A stretch of DNA of 64,000 nucleotides from Myxococcota bacterium (GCA_025057315.1 JANWXW010000050.1:1-64000); one strand, 5' to 3'; numbered from the stretch's first letter, positions 16,453 through 26,504 are shown. Translations and numbers: made by a program. The notes: a model not told the origin generated them from the letters alone.

Positions 16453-16490
16453 CAGGCTCCCCCTTCCGTGCCGCGCGAGGGGGGAGCCTG
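16453..16490 (+). terminator. GC-rich hairpin after the duplicated peptide gene
   Basis: CAGGCTCCCCC (16453-16463) pairs perfectly with GGGGGAGCCTG (16480-16490) around a 16-nt loop, 27 nt after the peptide stop. A smaller hairpin (GCATCC/GGATGC, 16436-16449) precedes it. There is no T-run, so it is not a classical intrinsic terminator. It could still end or stabilise the transcript. Confidence 0.4.
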
Positions 16491-16575
16491 CTCACAGGGA
16501 CGGTGCGGACACGGATTGCCTGCCTGTTGGCTTCAAATCTTCCATGCCGCACGAGGGGGGGGAGCTTGCTCACAG
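16469..16575. repeat. Pair of ~30-bp direct repeats before the speH 3' end
   Basis: Copies at 16469-16497 and 16545-16575 share TGCCGCRCGAGGGGGG and AGCYTGCTCACAG. The second copy contains one or two more G and covers the stop codon of speH. The 76-bp period suggests a local duplication. Confidence 0.7.
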
Positions 16576-16941
16576 CTGGGCTGGTTTTGCTTGCTCCGCA
16601 TGCCCCCGGGCGTGCTCGGTCACGTCCTTGCGCGCCGGGCGAAGCGCGCCTTCCAGCACCTCGACAGCAACGCGCGGATCGCAGCGGCGGCCGCAGGTGA
16701 AGTAGTCGATGGCCACGTAGCCGTGCTCGGGCCAGGTGTGCAGGGTCAGGTGGCTCTCGGCCAAGATTACCACCACCGTCACCCCTTGCGGGGCAAAGCG
16801 CTGGTGATGGTGGCTCAGAATCGTCGCCCCAGAACGCCGCGCTGCCTCCACAGTGAGCGCTTCCAGGGCCACCGGATCGTCGAGCAGCTCGCCGCGGCAG
16901 GCGAAAAAGTCAACAAGCACATGGCGTCCAAGCGCGGCCAT
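16570..16941 (-). CDS. speH: S-adenosylmethionine decarboxylase proenzyme
   Basis: Pyruvoyl-dependent AdoMet decarboxylase of the short prokaryotic class (123 aa), providing the aminopropyl donor for spermidine. ATG 16941 gives MAALGRHVLVDFFACRGELL, the usual beginning. Self-cleavage occurs before the Ser in VVILAESHLTLHTWPEHG, which forms the pyruvoyl group. YVAIDYFTCG supplies the other family residues. The start codon sits inside a perfect 14-bp palindrome and shortly after a TATAAT on its strand, so the mRNA leader is very short and expression may be operator-controlled. It may supply substrate for the spermidine-synthase-like protein at 12592. Confidence 0.93.
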   Translation of the reverse strand: MAALGRHVLVDFFACRGELLDDPVALEALTVEAARRSGATILSHHHQRFAPQGVTVVVILAESHLTLHTWPEHGYVAIDYFTCGRRCDPRVAVEVLEGALRPARKDVTEHARGHAEQAKPAQL

Positions 16942-16965
16942 AAGATATCTTATTATATATACTGG
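16940..16965 (-). promoter_or_regulatory. AT-rich speH promoter with perfect palindrome at the start codon
   Basis: ATAAGATATCTTAT (16940-16953) is an exact 14-bp palindrome that includes the first bases of the speH start codon. Immediately upstream on the minus strand is TATATATAATAAG, giving a TATAAT 10 nt before the ATG. Such AT-rich sequence is rare in this window. Candidate operator and -10. Confidence 0.45.
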
Positions 16966-17023
16966 AGCAGGTGGATGGCGTCTCCGGCAGTGTCTGGTGT
17001 GTCCAAACCATTGGGCATTCTGG

Positions 17024-17029
17024 TAGACT
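17024..17029 (+). promoter_or_regulatory. Candidate -10 box of 17036, leaderless
   Basis: TAGACT ends 6 nt before the GTG at 17036. No ribosome site intervenes. The -35 region is weak. Confidence 0.35.
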
Positions 17030-17035
17030 GCTCCA

Positions 17036-17566
17036 GTGAACACGGCCGACCTGCGGCCCAAGCGCTTCTCGTTTAGTCTGACCGTTGCCCAACTTCGCCA
17101 GCTCAGCGAGGAGCTGCAGGCCATGGAGCAGCACCCGCACACCGCGGCGGTGCCAGCGGACAAGCTCCTGGAGCGCGACCGCGCGGGCGAACAGCTCGCC
17201 ACCCATGTGGCCTTGCTTGTCGCTGAAACGCGTGAAGCGGACCCTGGGGCCTGGCTCCACGATTCGCTGCCCTTGTTGCGCTCCACCGCCAAGTATCTGT
17301 TCACAGCCTGCGACCGATGCCGCCGCGCTGCCCTGCGCCTGGCCCTGCGCGCGCTGGCTGCGGGGCACCCGGAGGCGCAGTCAGCGGCCACTGCCCAGGT
17401 GATCGCCTGGGACCATGCGATGCGCGAGATCAGCGAGCAGCATGGCGTCACCTCTCCTTATCGCGAGCTGGTCGAGCCGGTGGAGGCCAGCCCAGACGAC
17501 CTGGCTCTGCTGGGTCTGAGTCGCGATCATCTGGTTGCGGGCGAAGAACTGCTGGCGCGATTCTGA
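17036..17566 (+). CDS. Hypothetical protein, 176 aa
   Basis: Starts at GTG 17036 (MNTADLRPKRFSFSLTVAQL) and ends just before lon. Predicted to be mostly helical, with Ala/Leu/Arg-rich stretches and a conserved-looking CDRCRRAALRLALRALAAG segment near residue 90. No signal peptide or membrane helix. I do not recognise a family. Divergent from speH across 94 nt and 115 nt upstream of the lon start, so it may share the lon transcript. Confidence 0.65.
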   Translation: MNTADLRPKRFSFSLTVAQLRQLSEELQAMEQHPHTAAVPADKLLERDRAGEQLATHVALLVAETREADPGAWLHDSLPLLRSTAKYLFTACDRCRRAALRLALRALAAGHPEAQSAATAQVIAWDHAMREISEQHGVTSPYRELVEPVEASPDDLALLGLSRDHLVAGEELLARF

Positions 17567-17681
17567 CCTGGGACGAGGTGGACGCACGTTTCGCTACAGG
17601 GTTGTCTGGGCGTGTAAAGATTGTACTGTGGCGACTCGTGAAGTATCCTGCCTCCCTGCGCGTGTAGGGGACCTGCTGCCG

Positions 17682-20240
17682 ATGCCTGAGCTTGTTGCGG
17701 AGACGCCCGAAATCCCCCAGGTGGAGTTGCCGGAGACCCTGGCTCTGCTGCCGGTTCGGGACCTGGTGCTCTTTCCGTTCATGATCGTCCCGCTCATGGT
17801 GTCGCGTCAGGTGTCCGCCGCGGCGGTGGATTTGGCCCTGGGCACGACCAAGGATCGCCTCATCTTCGTTACGGTGCAGCGATCCGAGTCGGACGAGGTC
17901 CCGGATCGCTCGGCCCTGAACGAGGTAGGCACCGTCGGGACAATCTTGCGCATGCGCAAGCTCTCAGACGGGCGGATGAAAATCCTCATCCAGGGCCTGT
18001 TCCGTGCTCGCGTCGCCGAATGGCAGAGCGGCCCTGCGTGCCATGTGGTGCGTGTCGAGCAGATCTTCGACCGGCCCGGCGGACCTGGCGACCCGCACGG
18101 CCCCCTCGCCACCGCCGAGCTGGAGGCGCTCAGTCGGCAGATCAAAGATGACCTGAACCAGTACGCCCGTGCGGGCAAGGTCAACTCGCCGGAGCTGGTG
18201 GCGATCCTGAGCGGCGTCGATGAGCCGGGCCGTCTGGCGGACCTGGTGTGCGCCAACCTCCAGCTCAAGGTCGAGGAGGCGCAGTACCTGCTGGAGGAAC
18301 TGGACCCCCTAAGGCGGCTGCGGACCATCGCGTCATTTTTGCGCAAGGAGGTCGAAATCATCCAGATGCAGGAGCTGATCCAGGCGCGCGCGCGGGAGGT
18401 GCTCTCGCGCACGCAGCGGGAGCACTTCCTGCGCGAGCAGCTGCGTCAGATCCACAGCGAGCTGGGCGGTGACGAAGGGAGCGAGATAGATGAGCTCCGT
18501 CGACGGATGCAGGAGGCGGGTTTGGCCGGAGAGGCACTGCAGGAGGCCGAGCGGCAGTTGCGCCGGTTGGAAACCATGCAGCCCCAGACGGCCGAGTATC
18601 AGGTGGTCCGCACCTACCTGGACTGGATGACCGAGCTGCCCTGGCAACGTACCTCCACCGACCAGCTCGACCTGGTCGCGGCGCGGCGGATCCTCGACGA
18701 GGACCATTACGATCTGCAGCGGGTCAAGGACCGCATCCTGGAGTTCCTCAGCGTGATGCGCCTGCGCAGCCAAATGGCCGAGGGGGGAGCGCAGGACGGC
18801 CGGAGCGCGCCGCTGTCCACGGTGCTGTGCTTTGTCGGTCCGCCGGGGGTAGGCAAGACCTCGCTGGGGCGGTCGATTGCGCGGGCGCTCGGTCGCCGCT
18901 TCGTGCGCGTGGTCCTGGGCGGGGTGCGCGACGATGCCGAGATCCGCGGTCACCGGCGAACCTACGTGGGTGCCATGCCTGGCCGCATCATTCAGAGCTT
19001 GCGCACGGCGGGACAGCGCAACCCGGTGCTGCTGCTGGACGAAATCGACAAGCTCGGCACAGAGGGACAGGGGGACCCGGCGGCAGCGCTGCTGGAGGTT
19101 CTGGACCCGGAGCAGAACAGCACCTTCCGGGACCACTACCTGGGCGTGCCCTTCGATCTATCGCAGGTGCTGTTTATCGCCACGGCCAACGCTGTTGACC
19201 GCATCCCGCAGGCGCTGCGCGACCGGCTGGAGATCATCCAGCTATCTGGCTATTCCGAGGAAGAGAAGCTGGCCATCGCCCAGCGCCACGTGGTGCCGCG
19301 GGCCATCAGCTCTTCGGGTCTGGGGCAGAGCGCCAACGTCCGCTTCACCGTCTCTGCGCTACGCACGCTCATCGAGGAGTATACCCACGAGGCGGGGCTG
19401 CGGGAACTAGAGCGGCAAGTGGCCGCTGTGTGTCGCAAGATCGCTCGGCAGATCGTCGAGCGGGAGGACCAGAAGCGGCTGGCGCTGCAGCGGACGCAGC
19501 AGGCCGGGACGCTGCTTGGCTCCGCGCCGTTGCTACCGGTCTTGCCGCAGGGCAAGCGTGCCATCGTGGTGACGCCCAAGACGGTTGCGCGGCTGCTCGG
19601 CCCGCCGCCGTACCGCCGTGGCCTTAGCGATGAGGAGCAGCGCGATGTGCAGCCGGTGGGCACTGCGCTTGGCCTGGCCTGGACGCCGGTGGGTGGCGAG
19701 GTACTGGAGATCGAATCGCAGTGGATGCCCGGTCGGGGCACGCTTACGCTAACAGGGCAGATGGGTGATGTCATGAAGGAGTCGGCGCAGGCGGCGCTGT
19801 CCTTTGCGCGGGCGCGCGCGGCGCAGATGGGGCTCGGGCAGGACCTGTTCCAGCAGCGCGAGATCCATATTCACGTGCCGGCTGGTGCCGTGCCCAAGGA
19901 CGGCCCATCGGCGGGCGTGGCCATGGCCTGTGCGCTGTCGTCGCTGCTGTGCGGCGTGCCAGTGCGCGGCGGCGTGGCAATGACTGGGGAGCTGACCCTT
20001 CGCGGACGCGTCCTGCCCGTGGGAGGCATCAAAGAAAAACTGCTCGCTGCGATGCGCGCTGGCCTGCATACGGTGCTGGTGCCACAAGGCAACGAGCGCG
20101 ACCTGGAGGAGATCCCGCGCAGCGTGCTGCGTGGCCTGCGGATTGTGCTGGTCGATACCATGGAAGATGTGCTCCGGGAGGCGCTGGTATCGCCCGGGAA
20201 GCGGCCGGCCCAGCGGTCAAGGCGGCATGGCGCAGGTTGA
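17682..20240 (+). CDS. lon: ATP-dependent protease Lon
   Basis: Hexameric AAA+ serine protease of misfolded and regulatory proteins. ATG 17682, with AGGGG upstream, gives the N-terminal substrate domain starting LPETLALLPVRDLVLFPFMIVPL. The frame is open further upstream but unlike Lon. AAA module: Walker A FVGPPGVGKTSLGRSIA at about residue 385, Walker B VLLLDEIDKLG. The protease domain has the catalytic Ser in PKDGPSAGVAMACAL (about 741) and the Lys in VGGIKEKLLAAMRAG (about 783). It has 852 aa, a little longer than typical because of an insertion before the protease domain. The 3' end overlaps the next gene by 14 bp. Confidence 0.96.
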   Translation: MPELVAETPEIPQVELPETLALLPVRDLVLFPFMIVPLMVSRQVSAAAVDLALGTTKDRLIFVTVQRSESDEVPDRSALNEVGTVGTILRMRKLSDGRMKILIQGLFRARVAEWQSGPACHVVRVEQIFDRPGGPGDPHGPLATAELEALSRQIKDDLNQYARAGKVNSPELVAILSGVDEPGRLADLVCANLQLKVEEAQYLLEELDPLRRLRTIASFLRKEVEIIQMQELIQARAREVLSRTQREHFLREQLRQIHSELGGDEGSEIDELRRRMQEAGLAGEALQEAERQLRRLETMQPQTAEYQVVRTYLDWMTELPWQRTSTDQLDLVAARRILDEDHYDLQRVKDRILEFLSVMRLRSQMAEGGAQDGRSAPLSTVLCFVGPPGVGKTSLGRSIARALGRRFVRVVLGGVRDDAEIRGHRRTYVGAMPGRIIQSLRTAGQRNPVLLLDEIDKLGTEGQGDPAAALLEVLDPEQNSTFRDHYLGVPFDLSQVLFIATANAVDRIPQALRDRLEIIQLSGYSEEEKLAIAQRHVVPRAISSSGLGQSANVRFTVSALRTLIEEYTHEAGLRELERQVAAVCRKIARQIVEREDQKRLALQRTQQAGTLLGSAPLLPVLPQGKRAIVVTPKTVARLLGPPPYRRGLSDEEQRDVQPVGTALGLAWTPVGGEVLEIESQWMPGRGTLTLTGQMGDVMKESAQAALSFARARAAQMGLGQDLFQQREIHIHVPAGAVPKDGPSAGVAMACALSSLLCGVPVRGGVAMTGELTLRGRVLPVGGIKEKLLAAMRAGLHTVLVPQGNERDLEEIPRSVLRGLRIVLVDTMEDVLREALVSPGKRPAQRSRRHGAG

Positions 20241-20954
20241 TTTTTCCCGACGTGAGATCACCATCAAGCTCGTCTACTACGGACCGGCGCTGTCGGGAAA
20301 GACGACCAACCTGCAGGCGCTCCATGCGCGGCTCACAGACGCCCATCGCAGCCGTCTGCTAACCCTAGAGACGGCCAACGACCGGACATTGTTCTTCGAC
20401 CTGCTGCCCATCGCGCTGCCCCACTCCAGCGGGCCCAAGGTCGTGCTCAAGCTCATGACCGTACCGGGACAGGTCATGCACAACAACACCCGACGCTTGG
20501 TGCTGCGCGGGGCCGATGGGGTCGCCTTTGTGGCCGATAGCCGCATCAGCGAGACGCGTGCCAACAACGAGGCCTACGCCCACCTGCGCGCCAACCTGCG
20601 CGACAACGGGCTTGATCCGGATGCAATCCCTATTGTGATTCAGTTTAATAAGCGTGACCTGCCGGCGGAGCTGATTCGCAGCGAGCAGGAACTGGCGCAG
20701 ATCGCACGGCGTGGCCGGGAGCGCATCATCACCGCCTCGGCCCTTCGGGGTGAGGGCGTTGTCGAGACGTTTTTTGCTCTCGCAGCACTGGTATGGGACG
20801 CGCTGGAGCGCCAGCTCGGCCTCGGCTCGCGCCATGGCATCGACAAGGCGTTTCTGCTCCGCGAGCTTGGCCGCCGTCTGAATGCCAGCGCAGAAGCAGA
20901 CAAAGCGTGCGAGGTGGGTGATCCGTGCCTGACTCCCACCGGGCAGGGTGGCTC

Positions 20955-20958
<4 letters not shown>
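20227..20958 (+). CDS. MglA-like small GTPase
   Basis: Ras-like GTPase of the MglA group, which sets cell polarity in myxobacteria and relatives. ATG 20227 gives MAQVDFSRREITIKLVYYGP. The P-loop GPALSGKTTNLQALH, the family-specific LETANDRTLFFDLLPI, the switch II TVPGQVMHNNTRRLVLRG and the base-binding IQFNKRDLP are all visible. Its 243 aa include a C-terminal extension of about 45 residues beyond the fold. It overlaps lon by 14 bp at its start and the histidine kinase by 4 bp at its end, so the three are likely one unit. The MglB-type partner (roadblock domain) is not seen in the window. Confidence 0.9.
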
Positions 20959-22145
<1,187 letters not shown>

Positions 22146-22156
22146 GCGCAAGAGAC

Positions 22157-23269
22157 ATGCCCGCCGAGCCTTCCTCCGTCTCCAGTGCGCTCCTGGTGCT
22201 GCAGCGGGCACTATTCATCCTGCCGCTGCTTGGGCTGTCAGCTTTCTTTTCCGGCACGGAAACGGCCCTGTTTTCGCTCTCGCGGGGCCAGCGCGAGAGC
22301 CTGGCGCTGCAGGCCGCAGAGGGCGACTCGGGCAGCGCACGCATCTTGTGGTTGCTCGGCGACCCGCGGCGGCTCATCACGACCCTTATTCTGGGCAACG
22401 AGGTTGTCAACATCTCGCTGTCGAGCCTGGTAACTGGCGTGATCGCGGACCTGATGGCACAACTGCCGCCATCCGTCGCCTGGGCCCGGGACGGCGCCGC
22501 CGTGGCCCTGGCAGCCACCCTGGGCACCGTGCCCATGCTGATCCTGTTTGGGGAGTTGTTCCCCAAAACCATCAGCATGAAGCTGGCGCTGCGCTGGGCG
22601 CGGGTGGTCGCGCCGGTCATGGTGCTGCTCACCTGGGCCTTGTGGGTGCCGCGGCTGATCATCAGCTCCGTCGCCGGCGCTGTGGTGTGGCTGATCTCCG
22701 GCAGACCTCCCCAGCAGCGCGAAGCCCAACCGGTGCTCAAGGAGCAGGAGCTGCGCACTCTGGTGGACTTGGGCAGCGCCGAAGGAGAAATCGCTGGCAC
22801 CGAGCGCCGGCTTATCCACAACGTGCTCGACTTTGGCGATCTGACCGTCGGCAAGGTGATGACCCGGGCCGAGCAGGTCTTTGCCTTGCCCGTGGAGATG
22901 TCGCTGGCGCGCATCGTAGAGGCAGTGTCGCGACAGCGCTACTCCCGCGTACCCATCTACCGTGGCCGACGCGACAACATCATCGGCATCCTGTTCGCCA
23001 AAGACCTGGTCGGCTATGCCCAGGGTGAGCTAGAGGGCCGCCCGCTGCAGGACCTGCTCCATCCGCCTCTGTTCGTGCCGCGTCGGGCCAAATGCGATCG
23101 CCTGTTTCGCGAGTTTCAGCGGCGCAGGACACACATGGCCCTGGTGGTCGATGAGTATGGCAAGCTGGCTGGTCTGGTGACGATGGAGGACCTGCTGCAG
23201 GCGCTCTTTGGCAACATCACGGATGCGATGACACCCCCTGCCGCGCCGCCAGCTCCGGAGGGTGCCTGA
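22157..23269 (+). CDS. CNNM/CorC-type transporter with CBS pair (first copy)
   Basis: Membrane protein of the CNNM (DUF21) family, which includes magnesium/cobalt transport and 'hemolysin' annotations. The N-terminal DUF21 domain has membrane helices (FILPLLGLSAFFSGTETALF; TLGTVPMLILFGELFPKTIS). Two CBS domains follow (TVGKVMTRAEQVFALPVEM; FQRRRTHMALVVDEYGKLAGLV). 370 aa from ATG 22157; an earlier in-frame start at 22052 would overlap the kinase. It lacks the final CorC_HlyC domain that its neighbour has. It is 11 nt after the histidine kinase and overlaps the second copy by 1 nt. Confidence 0.88.
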   Translation: MPAEPSSVSSALLVLQRALFILPLLGLSAFFSGTETALFSLSRGQRESLALQAAEGDSGSARILWLLGDPRRLITTLILGNEVVNISLSSLVTGVIADLMAQLPPSVAWARDGAAVALAATLGTVPMLILFGELFPKTISMKLALRWARVVAPVMVLLTWALWVPRLIISSVAGAVVWLISGRPPQQREAQPVLKEQELRTLVDLGSAEGEIAGTERRLIHNVLDFGDLTVGKVMTRAEQVFALPVEMSLARIVEAVSRQRYSRVPIYRGRRDNIIGILFAKDLVGYAQGELEGRPLQDLLHPPLFVPRRAKCDRLFREFQRRRTHMALVVDEYGKLAGLVTMEDLLQALFGNITDAMTPPAAPPAPEGA

Positions 23270-24534
23270 TGAGCATTGCGCTGACGATCGCAGGGGTATG
23301 TCTGCTGCTGGAGGCGTTCTTTTCCAGCGCCGAGATCGCCATTGTCAGCGCCGACAAGGCCCACATCCGTCGCCTGGCCCAGAGCGGCCACCGCGGCGCC
23401 CGCTACGTGGAGGACTTTTTGGTTGCGCCGCACCGGCTGCTGGCCACCACGCTGCTGGGCACGCACTTGTCGCTGGTGACCTCCACCGTCGTCATGACCC
23501 TGTGGCTGTATCGGGTCGCACCGCAGCACGCAGAGCTGTACTTGCTGCTGGGCCTAACCCCGGTGGTGGTCACCTTCGGCGAGATTGTGCCTAAGGCGAT
23601 TGTGCGCCAGCATGCCAACCGGCTGGCGCCGCTCATGGCCCTGCTGCTGCACGGAGCCATGCAGGCGCTGGCCCCGCTGGTCACGTTGCTTGCGCGCTTG
23701 TCGGCGCTGGTGGCGAGGCGGCTGGGCATCGAGGTGCACCGCAAGCTGGTAACTAGAGAGGAAATCGAGGGCCTCATCGCTGCCCGTCCGCAGCTCGGTC
23801 CTGATGCCGAGATGGGGATGGCTCCGTCCGATGTCACAGAGGGGGAGCGCTCCATGATCTCGCGCATCTTCGACTTTTCCAGCGTCGAGGTGTACCGGCT
23901 GATGGTGCCGCTGTCGGACGTCTGCGCGCTGCCGGAGACGGCCACCGTGGCAGAGCTGGCGCGCGAGATCGCCGACAAGAAGTACAGCCGTATCCCGATT
24001 TACCGCGAGCGGGTGGACCAGATAGTTGGTGTGGTTCATGCCTTCGATGTCCTCAAAGCCGCGCGGGAGGCACGCACGGCAGCGGAGCTCATGCGGCCGC
24101 CGGTGTTCGTGCCCGAGTCGAGCAAGGCGGTGGACCTGCTCGGACGCCTCCAGCGCACCCGGCAGGGCATGGCCGTGGTGGTAGACGAGTACGGCGGGGC
24201 CGTCGGCGTGGTGACAGTGGAGGACATCCTGGAGGAAATTGTCGGCGAGATCGACGACGAGTACGACGTTGCGCCGCCCGCCATCCAGCGGGACCGCGAT
24301 GGCAGCTACTGCATCCAGGCGCGCACCAGCATCGCCCAGATCAACCAGGAGCTGGGTCTGCAGCTTCCCGAATCAGAGGACTACGAGTCGCTGGCTGGAC
24401 TGATGCTGGAGCATCTGAGGCACATCCCGCGCGTGGGCGAGGTGGTCCGCATCGGTCCCGTTGTGCTTACGGTGACCGCGGCCACCGACCGGCGCATCGA
24501 GCAGGTGCGGCTGCGCATCGGCCGCAGGCGGTAA
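23269..24534 (+). CDS. CNNM/CorC-type transporter with CBS pair and CorC_HlyC domain (second copy)
   Basis: Same family as its neighbour: DUF21 membrane part (LEAFFSSAEIAIVSADKAHI; LTPVVVTFGEIVPKAIV), CBS pair (MVPLSDVCALPETATV; MAVVVDEYGGAVGVVTVEDILEEIVGEIDDEYD) and a complete C-terminal CorC_HlyC domain (SIAQINQELGLQLPESEDYESLAG). 421 aa. ATG 23269 shares its A with the stop of the first copy (TGATG). The tandem pair, one with and one without the C-terminal domain, suggests a heteromer. Probable Mg2+ or Co2+ handling; the substrate is not determined. Confidence 0.9.
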   Translation: MSIALTIAGVCLLLEAFFSSAEIAIVSADKAHIRRLAQSGHRGARYVEDFLVAPHRLLATTLLGTHLSLVTSTVVMTLWLYRVAPQHAELYLLLGLTPVVVTFGEIVPKAIVRQHANRLAPLMALLLHGAMQALAPLVTLLARLSALVARRLGIEVHRKLVTREEIEGLIAARPQLGPDAEMGMAPSDVTEGERSMISRIFDFSSVEVYRLMVPLSDVCALPETATVAELAREIADKKYSRIPIYRERVDQIVGVVHAFDVLKAAREARTAAELMRPPVFVPESSKAVDLLGRLQRTRQGMAVVVDEYGGAVGVVTVEDILEEIVGEIDDEYDVAPPAIQRDRDGSYCIQARTSIAQINQELGLQLPESEDYESLAGLMLEHLRHIPRVGEVVRIGPVVLTVTAATDRRIEQVRLRIGRRR

Positions 24535-24542
24535 GCAGGAAG

Positions 24543-25133
24543 ATGCAGCCGGGCAGGGGTGGCTCTATGCGTTGCCAGACCGCACCTATGGGGAGAGCAC
24601 CGACGGCGGAGTGCACACGGAGGCCCAGCTGCTGGCCTGTGCTCATGCTTCTGGCCCTGGTTACGGGCTGCGCTGCCCCGCTCACGCAGGTGCTCATCGT
24701 CCGCCACGCCGAAAAGGCCGACACCAGCGCTGACCCCGACCTCAGCCCAGCGGGACAAGCCCGTGCCCAGGCGCTGGCCCACGTCGCAGCCAAAGCCGGG
24801 GTGCAGGCCATCTTCGTCACGCAGTTTCGGCGCACCCAACAGACCGCGCAGCCCCTGGCACAGCAGCTCGGCCTGCCGATGGTCCAGGTGGCGGCCTCGG
24901 ACACCGCCGGCCTGGTGCAGCGCATCCTTGCTCGCCATGCGGGCCAGGTGGTTCTCGTCGTGGCCCACAGCAACACCATGGCCCAGATCGTCTCCGCGCT
25001 GGGCGGGCCGGCGATCGAGCCCATCCGGGAGGCTGACTACGACAACCTGCTGGTCGTCCTCCGCCCGCCCAAAGGCCCTGTCAGGCTCCTTCATCTCCGC
25101 TATGGCTCCCCCTCTGGGCCCCCTCGCCCCTGA
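24543..25133 (+). CDS. Histidine phosphatase family lipoprotein
   Basis: Phosphoglycerate-mutase-like phosphatase. The catalytic loop is VLIVRHAEKAD (RHA in place of RHG), with the second Arg in VTQFRRTQQTAQPLA and the second His in VVAHSNTMAQIV. It begins with a lipoprotein signal, lipobox VTGC near residue 42. The start is uncertain: ATG 24543 makes a long basic prefix, while ATG 24567 or 24588 would shorten it. It is 8 nt after the CNNM gene. It is likely periplasmic or outer-membrane anchored, with unknown substrate. Confidence 0.8.
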   Translation: MQPGRGGSMRCQTAPMGRAPTAECTRRPSCWPVLMLLALVTGCAAPLTQVLIVRHAEKADTSADPDLSPAGQARAQALAHVAAKAGVQAIFVTQFRRTQQTAQPLAQQLGLPMVQVAASDTAGLVQRILARHAGQVVLVVAHSNTMAQIVSALGGPAIEPIREADYDNLLVVLRPPKGPVRLLHLRYGSPSGPPRP

Positions 25134-25252
25134 GCCATGGGATGCACAGCCATGCCGCCCGAAGGAGGCCAACTTGCACCCGGGCCACTCCAGGGCCACA
25201 CTGAACATCAGCCCCCTGGCCGGGGCAATGACCCATGGTCCGGAGGAGCGTC

Positions 25253-25618
25253 ATGGCGAACAAGGACGTTTCCGCCCCGGAGGCTCCGGTGGAGCACATC
25301 GGCCCCCGGCGGCACATTGTGCGCACCATCGCCCTGACCCTGGGCATCGGCGTCCTCATCGCTGCCCTGGGGCTGGCCATGTTCCGCCAGGAGCCCGAGC
25401 CCGCAGCCGCCGAGCTGAGCCAGTTCCGCGCGGCGATGTTCAACCAGTGCAAGCACGATGCATTTCGTGGCCCCCCAGACGCCACCCTGATTCGCAAGTA
25501 CAACGAGAGCGCCGAGCTGCGCCAGGCCGTGGTGGCCCAGTACCACCGCCTGCAGCGGAACCAGGGCAGCTGTCAGGAGATCATCGCGACGCTGCGCGCG
25601 GCCGGCTACCCGCTCTGA
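25253..25618 (+). CDS. Small single-pass membrane protein
   Basis: ATG 25253 has GGAGGAG 5 nt upstream. 121 aa with one N-terminal membrane helix (TIALTLGIGVLIAALGLAMF), then a soluble domain with two Cys (MFNQCKHDAFRG and QRNQGSCQEIIATLRAAG) that could form a disulfide outside the cytoplasm. The family is not recognised. It has its own ribosome site and follows the lipoprotein phosphatase by 119 nt. Confidence 0.7.
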   Translation: MANKDVSAPEAPVEHIGPRRHIVRTIALTLGIGVLIAALGLAMFRQEPEPAAAELSQFRAAMFNQCKHDAFRGPPDATLIRKYNESAELRQAVVAQYHRLQRNQGSCQEIIATLRAAGYPL

Positions 25619-25636
25619 GTCCGGTCTGAGCCAAAC

Positions 25637-26401
25637 CTACTCGCCCGGTGGTTTTCCCAGCGCATACCCGATCCGCCGGACAGTGTGAATCACGGCCTGT
25701 GCCCCCGCCCCCGCCAGCTTGTCGCGCAGCCGGGCGATTTGCGCATCCACCAGGTTGGTAGTCACCACGCCCTCCGACTGGGACCAGATCTGACCGAGCA
25801 GCTCGGCCCGCGACACAGCACGACCCGCATGGCGCGCCAGATACGCCAGCACAGCCAGCTCCTTGGTCGTCAGCGGCACCGTGATGGAGCCACGCCGCAC
25901 GCAATGGCGCACCAGGTCAATCTCCAGGTCGCCGACCCGCAGCACCGGCGCGGTGGCCTGGCTGCGCCGCAGCAGCGCCCGCACCCGGGCCACCAGCTCG
26001 GCGAAGGCAAAGGGCTTCACCAGGTAGTCATCGGCTCCCGCGTCCAGGGCGGCCACGCGTTCGCTGATGGCATCGCGCGCAGTCAGCATGATGAGGGGCA
26101 CCTGCAGGCCCTGGCTGCGGCTCTGTCGCGCCAGCTCCAGCCCGTCGCCGTCCGGGAGCATCCAGTCCAGGATGAGCAGGTGGTAGCCGCCACCGGGCAG
26201 GGGCGTGTCAAGCCCGAGCCGCACCCGCGCCTCCGCCGCGCTCAGGGCCACATCGACCTCGTAGCCCTCCTCTTGCATCCCCTGGGCCACAAAACACGCC
26301 ACCTTGACCTCGTCCTCGACCACCAGCAGCCGAACGGCCTCGGCCCGCGCCGCCTCGCTCCGGGCGCGCTCTGCTCCCTGGGGGCCTCTGCCCGTGCGCA
26401 T
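25637..26401 (-). CDS. OmpR-family response regulator
   Basis: The receiver domain has the acidic pair VVEDE, phospho-Asp 79 in LILDWMLPDGDG, and the conserved Lys in YLVKPFAFAEL. A winged-helix DNA-binding domain follows (LTTKELAVLAYLARHAGRAVSR; VVTTNLVDAQIARLRDKL). 254 aa from ATG 26401. No histidine kinase is adjacent. It is divergent from the Rieske-porin-oxidoreductase genes and its site could be the repeats at 26474-26504, suggesting that it regulates them. Convergent with the small membrane protein, 18 nt apart. Confidence 0.9.
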   Translation of the reverse strand: MRTGRGPQGAERARSEAARAEAVRLLVVEDEVKVACFVAQGMQEEGYEVDVALSAAEARVRLGLDTPLPGGGYHLLILDWMLPDGDGLELARQSRSQGLQVPLIMLTARDAISERVAALDAGADDYLVKPFAFAELVARVRALLRRSQATAPVLRVGDLEIDLVRHCVRRGSITVPLTTKELAVLAYLARHAGRAVSRAELLGQIWSQSEGVVTTNLVDAQIARLRDKLAGAGAQAVIHTVRRIGYALGKPPGE

Positions 26402-26473
26402 CTCCGCAACGATTGTATGCCCACCGCCCCCGACGGGCACAGAACGCTGTGCTGGACAGCACGGTCCCATTCG

Positions 26474-26504
26474 TGAAAAAATTTTCATGAATGAAAGATC
26501 ATGA
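26474..26504. promoter_or_regulatory. Candidate operator between regulator and Rieske gene
   Basis: An inverted repeat TGAAAA/TTTTCA (26474-26479 and 26482-26487) with a 2-nt centre overlaps a direct repeat TCATGA-N8-TCATGA (26485-26490 and 26499-26504). Direct repeats with short spacing are typical of OmpR-type sites. The second half overlaps the first codons of the long form of the Rieske gene, which favours the later start at 26539. Confidence 0.35.

Noticed and set aside
18362..18482. Intein or insertion in lon
   Set aside because: The segment is the normal coiled-coil linker between the substrate and AAA domains.
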